From NCBI GenBank assembly GCA_028023455.1, contig JAQFVV010000012.1:13282364-13346363 (forward strand): a stretch of 64,000 nt of DNA, written 5' to 3'. The position numbers and the translations under genes were made by a program. Positions 33,501 through 47,300 of the stretch are shown piece after piece; position 1 is the first letter of the stretch, and every line of letters starts with the position of its first letter. The DNA is from Epiperipatus broadwayi. Taxonomy: Eukaryota; Onychophora; Udeonychophora; Euonychophora; Peripatidae. The notes under the pieces are model-generated. The model did no database searches. It saw only the letters and a program-made list of their open reading frames with translations, and was not told the DNA's origin.

Positions 33501-33587
33501 CTGGACATTGTTCTTTTGATTAAGTTCTTTTTTTAACTCTGTTAACTGATCAGTTCTCTCACTTAGCATTGCATTTGCAATATTTAA
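33501..33587 (-). CDS. Coiled-coil protein gene, exon (29 codons)
   Basis: On the minus strand, a T-rich acceptor ending in AG and a GTAAAA donor bracket 87 nt in phase 0, reading LNIANAMLSERTDQLTELKK followed by ELNQKNNVQ. The heptad pattern with Leu/Ile at a/d positions and charged or polar residues elsewhere marks a coiled coil. It follows the exon at 33667-33723 after a 79-bp intron. This is the most 3' exon I can support, so downstream exons may lie outside or be missed. The protein family is not resolved: long endosomal or Golgi tethers and centrosomal coiled-coil proteins are all possible. Confidence 0.75.
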
Positions 33588-33666
33588 CTAAAAAAAAAAA
33601 GTTCATATTTAATAAAAATAATGATAATAATAGCAATAATATATCAAAAATTCTATGATGTGTTAC

Positions 33667-33723
33667 CTCTTTTTCTAACTGATAAAATTTATTTTCCACT
33701 GAAGATGAATTTTGAACCAAGTT
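33667..33723 (-). CDS. Coiled-coil protein gene, exon (19 codons)
   Basis: 57 nt between an AG acceptor (preceded by a T run) and a GTAACA donor on the minus strand, phase 0, reading NLVQNSSSVENKFYQLEKE. It joins the next exon (33501-33587) in frame, extending the coiled coil. The intron upstream, toward 56821, is about 23 kb and filled with LINE, LTR and DNA elements. Additional exons inside that span cannot be excluded. Confidence 0.75.
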
Positions 33724-36316
33724 CTAAAAAACAAAAGAACAATACATAAATATGTAAATAAATATTCTAGGCTTAATATGTAAGTGTTTGCTTGATGTTA
33801 ACTGTACTTTGTTCTTGTATGAATTGCTTCACTATCATTAATTCGTCCCCCTAGTGAGAATTTCTACAAGCTTTATAATGTAAGATGCGTATTTTTCTAT
33901 ATACATTATAATATAAAATTTTATTTCAGAAAAATTCCATAGATGACAAGAAAACCAAAAAATTCCTTAAAACAATAAATTTAGCTCCACCCTGACAAGT
34001 CCATATATTGTATTCTGACAGGTTTTTGAGGTTACCATTTTTATGACATTCTTTAAAGAAAATAGTTTGAATAACCAAAAACATTTTTATTTGCGAATTT
34101 ATTACAATTCTATATATTTTTATACAATAATTTCTACAATATTTATAAAAAAAACAAAAATACAAATTATTAATAATTTATTTTAAATGGAAATACTTTA
34201 TTTTCAAAAATAGAATGTTATATTAGTGGACAATCCAAGTAGCCCTAAAGCTATTTAGAAAATATCATAATTTTGCAATAAATATTGAAAAATTTTAAAC
34301 TTTTAGAGCATATTTCATTAGATAAAAAAAAAAAAGAATATTCATTTAGATTCTTTTTTAAAATGACAAACAATAAAGATTTCTTTGATTTTGTAAAATG
34401 AAAATAATCTTTCTAGAAATGATGACATATAATCTTTTTGTTTTGATTACAATCTCATTGTTTTTAAATATTTATAGGAAAAAAATGTGAACATTTAAAA
34501 TTTATTTCAGAAGTAAACAAAAATATCTATCAAATAAAGTCAAATTTATTATTTTCTTATAAGTAATAATGGCTTAATCTTAAATTCTATGTTGAATGTG
34601 AGAACAAATGAAACAAATTGTGACAGGAATGCCAGAAAATTAATATCAAAGTTGTAATAAAGTTTTGGGTGAATCACAAGTGAGATTGTTATATGGGTTG
34701 CAGAAGCAATTCAAAAGATTATTGATATATATAAAATATATATTTACCCTTTGTGAAAATCTTTGCTTTAATATATTTAAATTAGAAACTTATTTGTTCT
34801 TAATTTTGACCTTTAAAATGCTTTTTTTTTTTTTGTAAAATGTATAAACATTATCATCTTACATAAAATAAACAAGTTGCATTATCAGTTTGTTGTAAGT
34901 TTGGGAATAAACAAAACAACTTGTTTGATAGAATATTCTTCATAATCGTATGTTATGGGATTTCATACTGTACTGGACAACCGCACAGATTAAGAACATC
35001 GGTCACTTGAGTACACCAATAAGCTATTTATTGAGCCTAGAAAATTTACTTGGGATGAACAAATATTCACTAATGATGATGAGTAGATTTAACATAAAAT
35101 AAATTACTTGCCCCTGACATTAGCTTAGCTCAGAATATGAGACTCATAACTATTAAACAAATGATAGATAGACACAGTAAACATCAGCCAAATTAATTTA
35201 ATAAATATAATAATATTTATTATAATTAAATAAAAACAAAGAAATCATAAAGTTAATTAATATTGCATCTATGGATATCTTAAAAGAGTACTTTATTACT
35301 GACAGCTTTGATGATTAAATTGATCCCCAATTCAATTAGTTCAATAATTCTAAAATAATCATTTAACAGCATTTTATAAAATAGGATGGATAATCTATGT
35401 GTAAATGATTTTTATTAAGAAAGAAAATATTCAACTGATCTCATTGGATGCTTATGCATATATGCACTGACAATAAATATGCATATGTGCAACAATATCT
35501 AAACCACCAAATAATTATAGGTAAATAAGATAGGCTATTCAATATAAGAGAGGCGTGATAAACTCTAAGTTCACCATGCAAAAAAACAAGCGAGTAGATG
35601 ATTCAGTGATTGGTAGCCTCGGTTTAAAAGAATATGAGCTTAACTAAAATGTCATGATCAGAGACTCTGTAGAATTTTCTAATATATAGTAATAATAACA
35701 AAGTGGGTGAGATGCCTATACCAAAGCCAGGGCCCACCAAGGTAAATAGACTGCCATAAAGGCAATAGATGATCCAGATAATCAGATGAAATATAATAAT
35801 ATTGACTGGGTAGTTATTTAGTTACTCCAGTAAAGTAAAAGAAAAGCCCTATAAAATAAAAATGATCTACAGATGGATTTGTTATAGGTACACACACACA
35901 CAAGTAGATGAGTACTTTTATATAAAGCATATTATGTACAAGCATTAAAGTGTTTTAAAAATGTAAATTCAAATCACACATATATAAAATAAATTAATTA
36001 ATGCTAGCTAATTAAGTAAAAAGTTAATTTAAACATTACTATAATCTTCTCTAAAAGATTTTGCAGACTGACTAAATTTTAGACTTTTTTTTTTTAAAAA
36101 AAGCACTTAAGTTTTAAATATTCTATGAGGGATGGGGAGAGAAATCGAACTATTCTACAGTAATAATTAAACTTCATTAACAAGAATTGTCAAAACTCTC
36201 AATGCCAGAAAAGAAAATTTCTTTCAGGCATATACTTTCTTTAACTTAATGAATTCTAAATTAAGACATATTCTAAAAGAAACAGCAAAACATTCATACA
36301 TTATATATATATATAT
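33724..36316. other. Intronic AT-rich sequence
   Basis: Inside the large intron of the minus-strand gene. Contains only low-complexity A/T runs and short unrelated open frames (for example 33926-34165 minus). Nothing else supported. Confidence 0.5.
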
Positions 36317-39300
36317 TGTGCCGTTACAATTTAGTCATTAGCTAAATTTGTAGTAATGTGCATGAAAGAAAATGTGGAACAAAAATCATCATCACATTTT
36401 TATATAGTAAAGGAAGCTGTAGGGCACCCAAGTTTAAACCCTACAAGATCAAGTTCTAAAAGCTTAAGGCAGAAAGAGAGGGGGAAAAACAGTTGTGTTC
36501 TTTAATTATTTGTGTGTTGATAAAACTCAAAAGAATAGTCCACACATTTAGTTATTCAATATTTAATTTTTTTTGTTAAAAAGTAAAGTAATAACATGTA
36601 TATAGGCAGTGTGTGTGTGAGCTATTTAATTATCATTGCATATTTCAAATATTAAACTCTCTTCAAAACTAATCTACATTTGCTAAATTCTAATATTTTA
36701 TTCTATTTTTGTTTTTCTATGATTGTAATATTATGATTTCAAAATGATTATAGTTTGGGGTTTGCAAGTTAAGGATTTAATTGTAGATATTAAAATCCCA
36801 ATTTCTAAAAAACATTTAGATTATTTTATAGGCCAGTTGTATAAATGATTTGAATAATAGGGTGTGTGTGTGTGTATCACATACATAAATCTATTTTTTT
36901 TTATTTTGAAAAAAAAAAAGTGTTAAAACTGTTAAATTATTTGCTTCACAATTTTGTGTTAAGGGAGAAAGATTACTTAAGCTGGGTGAGAACTTTAATT
37001 TTAAGGTTGTCTCATCTTAGATCAAAGAGAAGAGATGGAATATTATAGGAGTGCGATTTTTGTCAGCAGAGTGAGAAGGGAAACGTTTAAGGTAATTTTA
37101 CTTGAAAAAAAATTAAGCTTTCCAAAAATCATGTAAGTGCAAGTTTCTTATATTGTTTGTTACTGATCACTTTAACTGAAAGATAGACTATAAAAACCAG
37201 TCTGAAAAAAATCAAGAAAGGAGATTTTAAAATATTGAAACTAAGGAAGATAAGCATTTTTAATTCTATTTTTTTTTTAAATCATATACATATATATTTT
37301 TTTAATATAAAGTTTTTTTTTTGAAGATGGAAAATCTAAGGATGGCGGGCTAAGAAAAATATAAATCTCATCTGGGGGAAAATCCCTGATTCATCCCAGA
37401 GCTAGCATATCATATAGGAAGGGAAAAAATAATAAAAATGTCTTGTCTGAAATGAAATTAAAATATTTGTCTGATGACTGATAGAAATGTGATATTGTCA
37501 GTAAGAGAAAACATTCACCTGCATTTGAAAGCTGAAGGAAAATGATTAATCGACTGATAAGTATTAAATCATCTAGTACAAATTGAATCATCTAGTACAA
37601 TCATTCCAGTGACTGAATTTAAACCCAGTAAGAAAATTGTGAGGGAGAGAACAACTGATATACTCTAATGGAAGAATTATGCTTAAGAAGAAGGGAAGAA
37701 AAAGTTCCAGTGGCAAATAATATCACCATTAAACAGGTACAAGCCTCAAGAAAAAAAAACCGTTCCAGCTAATTGCGGAAATTGATTTTTGCAAAAGTAT
37801 AAACATTAAACAAGCTAAGTTTGAACCCGTGGGACTGGTAATATAAATTTCCGTTATCTATTTTCTTTTATAATCTCAAAGACTATTCATAACCTTTTAG
37901 AGATGAAGTTTTTTTTTCTTAGAACTTTAAAACCATAATCGATTGAAACCAAAATTGTCTTCAATAAGAATAGTTATAACCTTGAGTAATAATTTTATGT
38001 ATGTTAAAACTCTTATACCCAGCTTATTAATGAAGTTTATTTTCTAAAGGGTATTATTGTATACCAATCTAAAATTATGAAATGTTTGTTAATATGTAAA
38101 AGATTTTTTTTATTATTATTATTTTGTTTTTAAACAATGTTTAGCTATAAGGGGATAAACACACATACACAGTAATATATTAAATTGTTACATGTATATC
38201 ATTGCGTGTGAATGGAAGAATATTAGACATATATAGCGTTAAAAATATTAGATTATCTTTGTTTTGATTTAAAGAATAGCGATCTCCAAGCTTAACGGGA
38301 AGGGAGAGAAGAAATTTAAAAACTTGTGGTAAAAGCCTGAAATCCGAGCACGGCCGCTTGGGGCATTGTTTACATGTCAAAACACATAAAAATGCCATTT
38401 CGGCGGCCACGACCTTACAGGCTAATACAACATTTACATATTGTATTAACCCATTGAGCTAGGCCGCTTTACATGACATCGCACAAAAATATTACGGCCT
38501 GTTTTGTGCTTCGAAGCTATTTACGCGTATTCGTTCTTTCCATAGCTGATTATCGTATCGCTTGAGGGTGTTTAAATTTCAAGGCGGTACGACTTTTTCA
38601 AATCTCCGTAATAGAGTAATGTCATTTTGATTTTAAAAATGTTGTTAATTATTAAGAATTGTCATATGGTCCCCACCCTTCCCGATAAAAAGGTTAATAT
38701 GTAAAAAAATTGGCAAAGTGTATGTTCGAACAGGCTTCGACAAAGCTCACGCGCTAAGTTACGTTTCAGCATAGTGGGGAAAATATTCGAGACCACTAAA
38801 AGAACTGAGACGAACGTGCAATTTTGAAACTTTTCTTCAGATAAATTGCCGAGTACAGAAAGTGTGTGAGATTGTGTTGTTTTTTTTTATTTTGTCAGGC
38901 ATACGTAATGTCCACTTTTTATTACAGCAATTAAATCGAATAAATAATTTTAAAAAGTCCAAAGTTTGTGTCCTTTTTTTTTTTGTTTTTTATTTCATTC
39001 GAAATTGACAAGTATTTGGATTCAATTTTTTGCAGCGTGATTAAAATAAATGATGACTTTGGTTGACTTTTTGTTAAGAATAACAAATTACAAAATACAC
39101 CCCACCCCCACCCCCAAAAGCAGTTTATTGTAGAAGGCTAAAAAAAAAAAAGGTAATTCCAACGAAATAAAAATCAAAGTAAAAAGTGAGAAAAAGTTGT
39201 TTCAAAAAAAGAAAAAAAAGGTTAAATTCTTGACTTTTTGGTTACAATTCTTTTTCCGAGTGTGGGTGGGGGTGGGTGTTTGAAAATAATTTTTGAATCG

Positions 39301-41619
39301 GCAAAAACACAAAAGTAAATTTGGATTTAATATTAAGAAAAACAATTATGTCAACCAAAAAGAAATAAAAATTCGAAACAAGTCCCAAAGTTGATTCTCT
39401 TTTTTCAGCGCTGTTAAAATAATTGACTATTTTTGTTGCCTTTTTGTTAATAATAAACATTATGAATTCCCCTCCCCCCTGCCCCGCTCAAAAAGCTGTT
39501 TCTTGTAGTAGTCAAAAAAAAAAGGCTAATTCAAACATAATCTAAATCAAAATGATAACAAGTTGTGTTTTAAAAAAAAAGTAAAATTAATAATAATAAT
39601 AATAATAAGAAAAACCATTTAGTCAAGACAAAAAAATAAAAGAAAGGTAGAATTAAGTTCTAAACAAGTCGCAAATAATTGTATTCTATTTTTTCGGCGG
39701 TGGGATTCAAACAAATTTTTTTGACGTGAAACGGTCCCAAGTTTTCAAATGATAAAAAGAAAAAAATACAATTAGCAAAATTTGTTGAAAAAATATCAGG
39801 TTCCAACTAAAAAAACCACAAAAAGTAATGAAAATGAATATCAAAATTTGTTTAATAATAAAGAAATCATGTTCTAAATGAAATAAAAATTATTCGTTTA
39901 ATCAATATTAGAAAAAAAAAAAACGTATAAAAAAAGAAAAAAGTTGCGGCGGCCCGGTAACGTTATATTTCATTGATTTTGTCTAGCATCAACGCTCCAA
40001 GCGGCTTTGCCTGGATTTCAGGCTTTTACCAAACTTGTTTCTGGAAATCTTTTTCTTTTCGATTTAACTAACACTTTTTCTATTTCATCATTCTATTTTA
40101 TATGTTAAGTTTAGATGTATAAAGATCCAAAGTATGTGTGCCAAAGAGTGAATTTTTTTTTTTAAAATGAAATATTTTCTTATGAAGAGAAAACTTTAGC
40201 AAACTTAGTATCCAATTTTATATACATTATATATTTGACAGGAAAGGGGGAAGAATGCAAAATTAATCTTATGATTTCCAAATAATCAATTATTGTTATT
40301 ATCATTATTGTTCATATAAATTATTAGTTTAATCTTTAAATTGTTTATATATGATTAATAATACATTAATAAATGTTAAATTGTTTTATTAAATGAGGTG
40401 TATATATTTAATTGAGAGTACTTTATTAGTTGTGATCATCATCATCAATGGTTAATATTAATTATTTAAGATTTAATTAGATATACTAAGATTAAACAAT
40501 AGTTATGAATTTCTTTAAAAATTAAGTTTTATGATTAGGCTTAGTCCTAAAGCTGTGGATGGAACTATTATCATTATCGTCATCATCACATTTTGATTAA
40601 TGAGCTAGATAAATGTTTAAAGGCCATAAATAAATAATGATTTCATGGTATTTAGTGGACATTCATGAATAATTATAACAACCATGATTCCATCAGCTAT
40701 ATCATGCAAAGATGAGTGAATTGCCATCTTAAATTAATAGTATAATCTGAGCTAGTAAAACTTATTAAGATATTGAAATGCATTTATTATGTTAAAATTT
40801 AGGAGATGATTTCTGTCTAATGAATTTTATATACTCCACTTTAGTTTAAGGATGGTTTATGTTTACCTAAATGTTAGTGCATACAGTGATATGGGTCTAA
40901 AAGCAAAATCCTCTATTTTTGTTAGAAATAAAGTACCAAAAATGGATTCAAACCCGGTACATGTGAAAAGCTTATAAGATATAACTGTGTCTAGATTCAG
41001 ATAATCTAGTGGCGCCCTGCTAGACCATATTCACTTGTTATTTACTTAAATATGCCCTTGACATCAAACCAAGAGATGAAAGTGGATAAAATCTACTGTC
41101 TGTATATCTGAGAAGATATTCTATTGAGTTACCAGTGTACTCACTCACTTGATGTTATTTCCTGAGTTATAATAGTTTGTTCTTAATAATTTGTTTATAG
41201 TTTCTACTTGTTTATTGATGATACAATGCCTGCCTAACTAGGGTTTGAAATAGGCCAGACACCTTAAGTGACTAGTCTCCAAGCATTATTGTTTCTAATT
41301 ATTGACATTATGATATCTTTAGAAATCTTAAGTAGAAATTGATGAATTTAAGCCACCGATATTTTTATCTATACTTAATGAATATTTACTTGAGTATTGA
41401 AAGCATTAAATTTCGATGACTATTTATGTGTATAAGTCTCCTTAATATGATTGATAACTCATAAGTCTGATCTTTTGATTCATAGCCACTACTCAGATAT
41501 TATCATTAAAATTAAAGTTACAATTTTTTTTTCATTTATTAAGTTATAATATTATGATCTTATATATTTTAGACTACTCAGGTATCTTAATTCTTATGAT
41601 CTTCGTTATTTAAGTTACA
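36317..41619. mobile_element. Candidate TG...CA insertion bounded by TA microsatellites, carrying a nested DNA element
   Basis: Left border (AT)n then TGTGCCGTTACAATTTAG; right border ...AAGTTACA then (AT)n, with ATAT on both sides. The layout matches the other TG...CA units in this window, but no coding domains or matching LTRs were seen over 5.3 kb (3.6 kb without the nested element at 38328-40030). It may be a decayed LTR element or two unrelated borders. tRNA-like B-box fragments occur near 36437 and 37820 (plus) and 40944-40957 (minus), suggesting SINE debris. Confidence 0.3.
38328..40030. mobile_element. Non-autonomous DNA transposon, 1703 bp, 8-bp target duplication AAACTTGT
   Basis: Terminal inverted repeats of about 40 bp (GGTAAAAGCCTGAAATCC... 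against ...GGATTTCAGGCTTTTACC) are flanked by AAACTTGT at 38320-38327 and 40031-40038. The left subterminal block (acacataaaaatgcc, ggccac) is shared with 30071-31301, so both belong to one superfamily. The inner region carries repeated poly-A and short-motif blocks and no transposase. An 8-bp duplication is hAT-like. A truncated relative lies at 43440-44370. Confidence 0.8.
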
Positions 41620-41661
41620 ATATATATATATATTGTAACGATATATAAATATGTCGTTACA
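41614..41661. repeat. Double palindrome around a TA run
   Basis: A 26-bp perfect palindrome, GTTACA-(AT)7-TGTAAC (41614-41639), overlaps a second inverted repeat, TGTAACGA...GTCGTTACA (41634-41661), with core ATATATAAATA. The second forms the first 28 bp of the solo LTR that follows. Confidence 0.8.
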
Positions 41662-42378
41662 TTAATTTAAAATAAAATCTTAAAGTTCGCAAATAAAAAT
41701 AAAATCTATTAAAAAAAAAACTAAACGCTAAAATTAAAATGTTTGTTAAACGTATATATTCGCACACATTCAAAACTTTAAAAATATTTTTTTTAAAAAA
41801 CAAATAAATAAGTATTTGAACGTACTTTTTTATAAAAAAAGTACAAGACTTAAAGATAAAATATTTTTGTAGATGGAAATGATTGTTTATTAATTATCCA
41901 AAAGCTGTGTAATTAAAAAGTCAGATCAAAATTAGATAAGGAATAAAGAATTAGCTTGTCCAATATAGAAGCAGCCAATAAAGGTCCGGACCATAATGAA
42001 AAAATGGAACAGTGACATCTTTGTTCATGGAATCCATAGGAGGACTATAAAAAGAAAAATAATGAGTTCCAGTGGGTTTTCCAACTTGATTTGGGGAGAC
42101 GAATGACAAGACGCACTTGTCATTCTCTCTCACTTATTAAAAAAAAAAAAAATGAAAAGATTGTGATACCAGAATGGAACCAGCTAATGCCACCTCCAGA
42201 ACATTATTTTCCAATGGAGACGTCAAAAATACTGACCCAAGAAGAGAATCAAGAAAAGTATTATGAAGGTAATAATAATGCTGTCCACTTATTTTCTTAT
42301 CAATTGTATATTAACTATAACTAAAATTAAATGGAAACGTAATGTAAATCCTTATAAAATTAACTTACCTATGTAACA
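41634..42378 (+). mobile_element. Solo LTR with promoter elements, 745 bp
   Basis: Starts TGTAACGA and ends CTATGTAACA, flanked by ATAT (41630-41633, 42379-42382). The left ATAT is within a TA run but the right one is not, which strengthens the target-duplication reading. A CCAAT box (41975-41979) and TATAAAA (42046-42052), 67 bp apart, are as expected for an LTR U3 region, so the LTR probably reads on the plus strand. Open frames 42091-42324 (plus) and 41951-42133 (minus) fall inside it and have no known domain. No PBS, PPT or partner LTR seen nearby. Confidence 0.65.
41975..42052 (+). promoter_or_regulatory. CCAAT and TATA boxes of the solo LTR
   Basis: CCAAT at 41975 and TATAAAA at 42046 fit a polymerase II core promoter. 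Transcription would start near 42075-42085. Confidence 0.5.
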
Positions 42379-42382
42379 ATAT

Positions 42383-43439
42383 TTAATCCACTTTCTACAA
42401 AATTCTTCTTCTAAAATGGCACAGCATTGATTTTCTATATAATTATAACATATGTTTTTTTTTTGTTTGTTCATGTATTATGCCAGTAATTTATATTCCC
42501 CAACTCTGCAAATGTGTTTAAATTTAGCTCAGTTCCCTGCCATTAAAAGGGAGTGTCATTTAATTAAGTTGTTTATTACAAAATTGTATAATTGCCGGGT
42601 TGAAAAGATTTAAAAGTTATTTTTCTTATTATATTAATATTGTGATTTGACGGAGAGGGACGCATTTTGCACCTTCAATACACTTATGATTAAAATGACC
42701 TTAATAAACAAAATGTAAATAAGTTAAGATCTCAGATCTTGGGAAATTAAAAAGTAAATGATTTTATATCTTTCATAAGTCATTTCTATATTTAATCATC
42801 ACCTAAGTTAATAATTATAAGTCGTATAATGATCCTCAAAAGAGTATCAGCCATGTAAATAGGTAAATTAATGCTATTAAATTTTTTTTGATCACTTTGT
42901 GTCAAATCCAAAGCAATGTTAAAGTTAGATGGCGTAGGAGTGGGGGAAGTCGGGTTCTATATTTTAAATTTATTAAAAGAAAAGAAAATCTTTAAATAAG
43001 TCAGCTTAAGCAATTTGATCATGCCATCAAAAAAAGGGGATAACTAATACATTATGGGTTAACTTTAAGCATTATAAATGATTGTTGTATTTTGTCCAAG
43101 CATTGCTAATGTCGGCATATTTCCTAAATTGTGTGCTATTTGTCCAAAGTGCGCATCAGAAAAGACCCAAGCCATCTAATCTTCGTTTCTAGTCCGTGAT
43201 AGGGGAATAGACCCTGGACAAAGTGCCTGCTTAATAATGAGATTTTGCACCATCAGTGCGATCCCAATCAGGCTAAATATTTCTTTGTTCCAGACCAACC
43301 TCTGTTAATTTGGAGCATGGCAAGCTAGTCTCATATGATGTAAAACAAAAATCACATTTCCATTCGATAATCTCACAAGCACACCATCATGTCTCGTAAA
43401 TGAAGTCCTTACCATAAAAACAGCCCACACATTAGATGT
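42383..43439. other. Non-coding sequence, GC-richer block at 43080-43330
   Basis: No exon or domain recognised. The GC-richer block directly upstream of the truncated DNA-element copy may be an unrecognised repeat. Confidence 0.4.
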
Positions 43440-44370
43440 TAATCTGTAATACATTGGCAAAGGGTATGTTCGAACACACTTCGATAAAGCTCATGCGCTA
43501 AGTCACATTTCAGTATGGAAAATATACAAGACCAATAAAATGTCTGAGAAGAATGTGCAATTTTGAAACTTTTCAGAATTGCCGAGTACAGAAAGTGAGA
43601 CTGTCTTTTTTTTTCAGGCACATAATGCCCTCCCAAATACCAGACTGTTTTTATTACAGCAATAAAATAATAAATAAAAATAAGTTCAAAAAGTCCAAAG
43701 TTTGTGTATTTTATTTTGAATTCATTAGAAATTGACAAGTATTTGGATTATCTTTTTTCAGCGGAGTTAAAATAAATTACTATTTTTGTTTACTTTTTGT
43801 TAATAATAACAAAGTATGAAACCCCCCAAAAAAGCAGTTTATTGTAAAAGCCAAAAAAAAAAAGGTAATTCAAACGAAATATAAATAAAAGTAAAAAGTG
43901 AGAAAAAGTTGTTGAAAAAAAAATAAATATTGATTTTTTGTTACAATTATTTATCCGAGAGTGGGGTTTCAAAACAATTTTTTAATCTCCAAAAACACAA
44001 AAGTTACTTTTGATTTAATAAGAAGAAAAACAATTTGGTCAAACAAAAAAAAAAGGTAGAACTAAGTCGAAACAAGTCCCAAATAATTGTACTATATTTT
44101 TCCGGCAGGGTTAAAACCAGTTTTTTCGTCATGAAACAGTCAAAAGTTTTAAAATCAGAAAAATAAACACAAAGTTAAATTACTAAAATTTGTTGAATAA
44201 AGAAAAATATCAGGTTAAAAAAACAACAAAAATAAATATAAAAAATTGTTTAATAAAAAAGAAATCATGTTATATAAAAAAAAAGTTGCGGCCCGGTAAC
44301 GTTACATTTGATTGATTTTGTATAGCATTAATGTCATCAAGCAGCCGTGCCCGGATTTCAGATGATTACC
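43440..44370. mobile_element. Left-truncated copy of the 38328-40030 DNA element family
   Basis: Direct, diverged match to about 38700-40030. Shared anchors are ttggcaaag, tatgttcgaaca, cgataaagctca, tttcag.ata, ttgccgagtacagaaagtg, cggcccggtaacgtta and the right terminus GGATTTCAG...TTACC at 44370. The left terminal repeat is missing. Several internal deletions relative to the longer copy. Confidence 0.75.
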
Positions 44371-47300
44371 AATAAATGATTATAAGTAACAATTATATCA
44401 ATATGGCCAGTTGCCGAATTAGAGTCTTTTTGTTTTCCCGCTGAGCTGCCAACCGGAAATAATTGAATATGATTTGTGCTATAGTTATTGCTAATCATAG
44501 GTAGAGATACCTGGGTTTGAACCTGTAGGACAGAGTTAGAGTGTCCCTGACTTATTTATTTTGTACATGATCTCACTTGAGATAATCAGGCTGGAATCCC
44601 AGGTCTGGTTGCATGAGTTATGCAAACTGATCAGTATACTACTGTCACATTATTACTGTTATTATGGGGTGTTATCAAGACAACATCAATTATTGGCACT
44701 TACATAGTTTTCTTCTAAAATACTTATCACCTTTTTTATTACTTCAAGTTTTTAAAGTGCATATTCATTACTATAATAATGGAATTCCTCTATCTCTTTA
44801 CTGGTTGTATTTTCATTTTCAATTTTTCTGAGCAAATTGCCTTATAATATTATTGTACTAGATTATACTTATTGTAATAATATTAAGATATAGTGCAATA
44901 TCAAATTTAGTCAATACATCTGTAAAAAAAATGTTTTCAAAAAATTGGTAAAATCATCTTTTTACTTTTAGAATTCCCAAGTTATGGATAATGGCATTTT
45001 AAGTAGTCCAAATTAATGTCCTACAAACAATAATTTCCTAAACAATCATATTTAAGAGATAATATCTGCTATGTTTGCAAATATTTAGCTTTTATTATTT
45101 ATCCAATACATACAAAAAAGACAGTGGATATTCAAAAATGTGTTTTTAAATTAATATGAATTACAATAATACACTAATAAAAAAAATGGTATTCTTTAAT
45201 TCGTCAGCTAAAGCAAAAGTCTGAAACATTTCTCTGCACAAATTCTATTCATATACTTTTATAGGTTAATGGAAAATGAAGCTTGTGGTGTACCTGCCAT
45301 GCTCATGACTAGGTAATTTAGATCTGGGCTAGATGAAACTTACATTTTTTCATGTTACAAGCTTAAGGGAGGGGGTGAGGGTTGAGCTACAAGACTAGCT
45401 ATCCATCAAGTTATTGGAAAATAAATAAAAATTTAGTAATGTTTTTGAAGATGAAAGATGAACAATGATTAAGCGCCATGTATTTTTCAATTCAAAATTT
45501 ATCCTGAAATAAGATGATTCTACATTATTATAGGTATTAAAGAAAGAAATTCAAAACATTAATATCAATAATGGTAAACTGAAGTTTTAATTGGGAAAGA
45601 TTGCAACACAATTTCTTTAAAAAAAAAAATTATTTCTATGATACAATAATGGGGGTAAATTCAGAGTTGTGATAAAGTCAAATTCCATATATCATTAACA
45701 AATAAAATTACCTTTGGAATTATTATACATTCATTAGTTAAATTGAATCTTCATTCCTTTTTTGTATTCTAATTTTATCACAATTCTAGACAAAGTATAT
45801 GAAAATATGAAGTTAAGAGCATTGTTTTCTAATTTAAAAAAAAAAATCGCTACAATAAGAATGATAGCATTCTGCATAGAATAAAAAAAGTTGGCCAACT
45901 CCTTTAAAAAAGCCAAGTTTTTTTCCTTTGGTTTATTATTATTTAGTTTAAAAAATCAAAAAAGAAATAAGTATTTTCTGGCATTTGAACTGATTATTTT
46001 CTGGATGAAAAGTAAAGAGCCTCTAAAAAAGTTTCCACTTTCAAGAGTACTTAATAAAAAAATTATTTATATAAAAACAAAATAAGATTAAAAATTGCGT
46101 TCACACTTTCAATTAATATTTTTAGAAACTCAGAAATGTCAGATTAATCTCCAAACATAATTTATAACTTCAATAGTTTAACTATTTCTTATCTAATTAA
46201 TTTGCAGAATCATTTACCACTATTGATTTAATTTGAATAATTACCTACTTACAAATATATTATGTATATTAATTATTACATATAACTGACTACTTCAATC
46301 ATTTAATTACTTATTTTAAAGATTTTTAAAATAGATTTTTAAAATTGTCATGTATAAATACTTCGTTTTATTTATTTGATTTGCATAATTAACAATAAAT
46401 AATTGTCTGTTTATAAATTGAAAATATTATTATAATAGTTTGTAATTTAATCTTTAATAAAATGGTTTTTTTTTTTACACAATGCATTTATTTAATTATA
46501 TTTGTTTTAAATCGAAAGTAATAATTTTTATTATTTTATTCTGTGAAATGGATTTTTCTTTTCATTGTGAGAAATGATTGTGAAACAATAATTGCAAGAT
46601 TATAATTCTAATATTATAGGAAAAATGATTACTCCATTCATTTAGATATAAACCATTGATTGATTGATTTGTTAAATTAACCATAACTTCACATGATCAA
46701 TGTATTCATCTATCTTCTAGTTAAATGAATACATTAAGATAAATCTGTATGTCTGAGTATTTACCATCTATATTTCATTCTTGTGTCCATTTAACTTTTA
46801 ATTATCTGTTCTGCATCATTATATTTATATATAAATTCTATCTCTTGAAATATTTATACATTTATTTATTATCTTACTATAACAATTCCAATGATCTTTG
46901 AAAAACTTGAAAATTAAATGACTTTAAATGACATCACTTATGCATTAGTTTACTCGATGAATATATTTTTCCTCCAGTGTATCTTATATAATTTTATACA
47001 TATTTAAATCATTACTTCTTTTTATTTACTTTTCTTAAATTCAATTCCTTCTTTCTTCATAATATTTGGGGTTTTTTTGCTGTAATATTTATTCAATCTT
47101 TCTTATTCACATCCTTCTATTTTCACCACTACATATACATTATATTTAACTGCATACAATTATTACAACATTATAAATGTGTGCATAATTCACTTTAATA
47201 CCAAAAACATTTTAAAAAACATTGAATCAAAAACCAACTGTAAAAGATTAGCTGAAAAAATGATGTATATCACTCTGATATTTACGACAATTTAAACTAA

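Noticed and set aside
42091-42324. 77-residue plus-strand frame
   Set aside because: Lies within the solo LTR downstream of its TATA box. No homology recognised and the frame contains a long lysine run from an A tract.
44490-44560. Possible tRNA gene
   Set aside because: Only a B-box-like string is present. No cloverleaf or matching A box was found, so it is a SINE trace at most.
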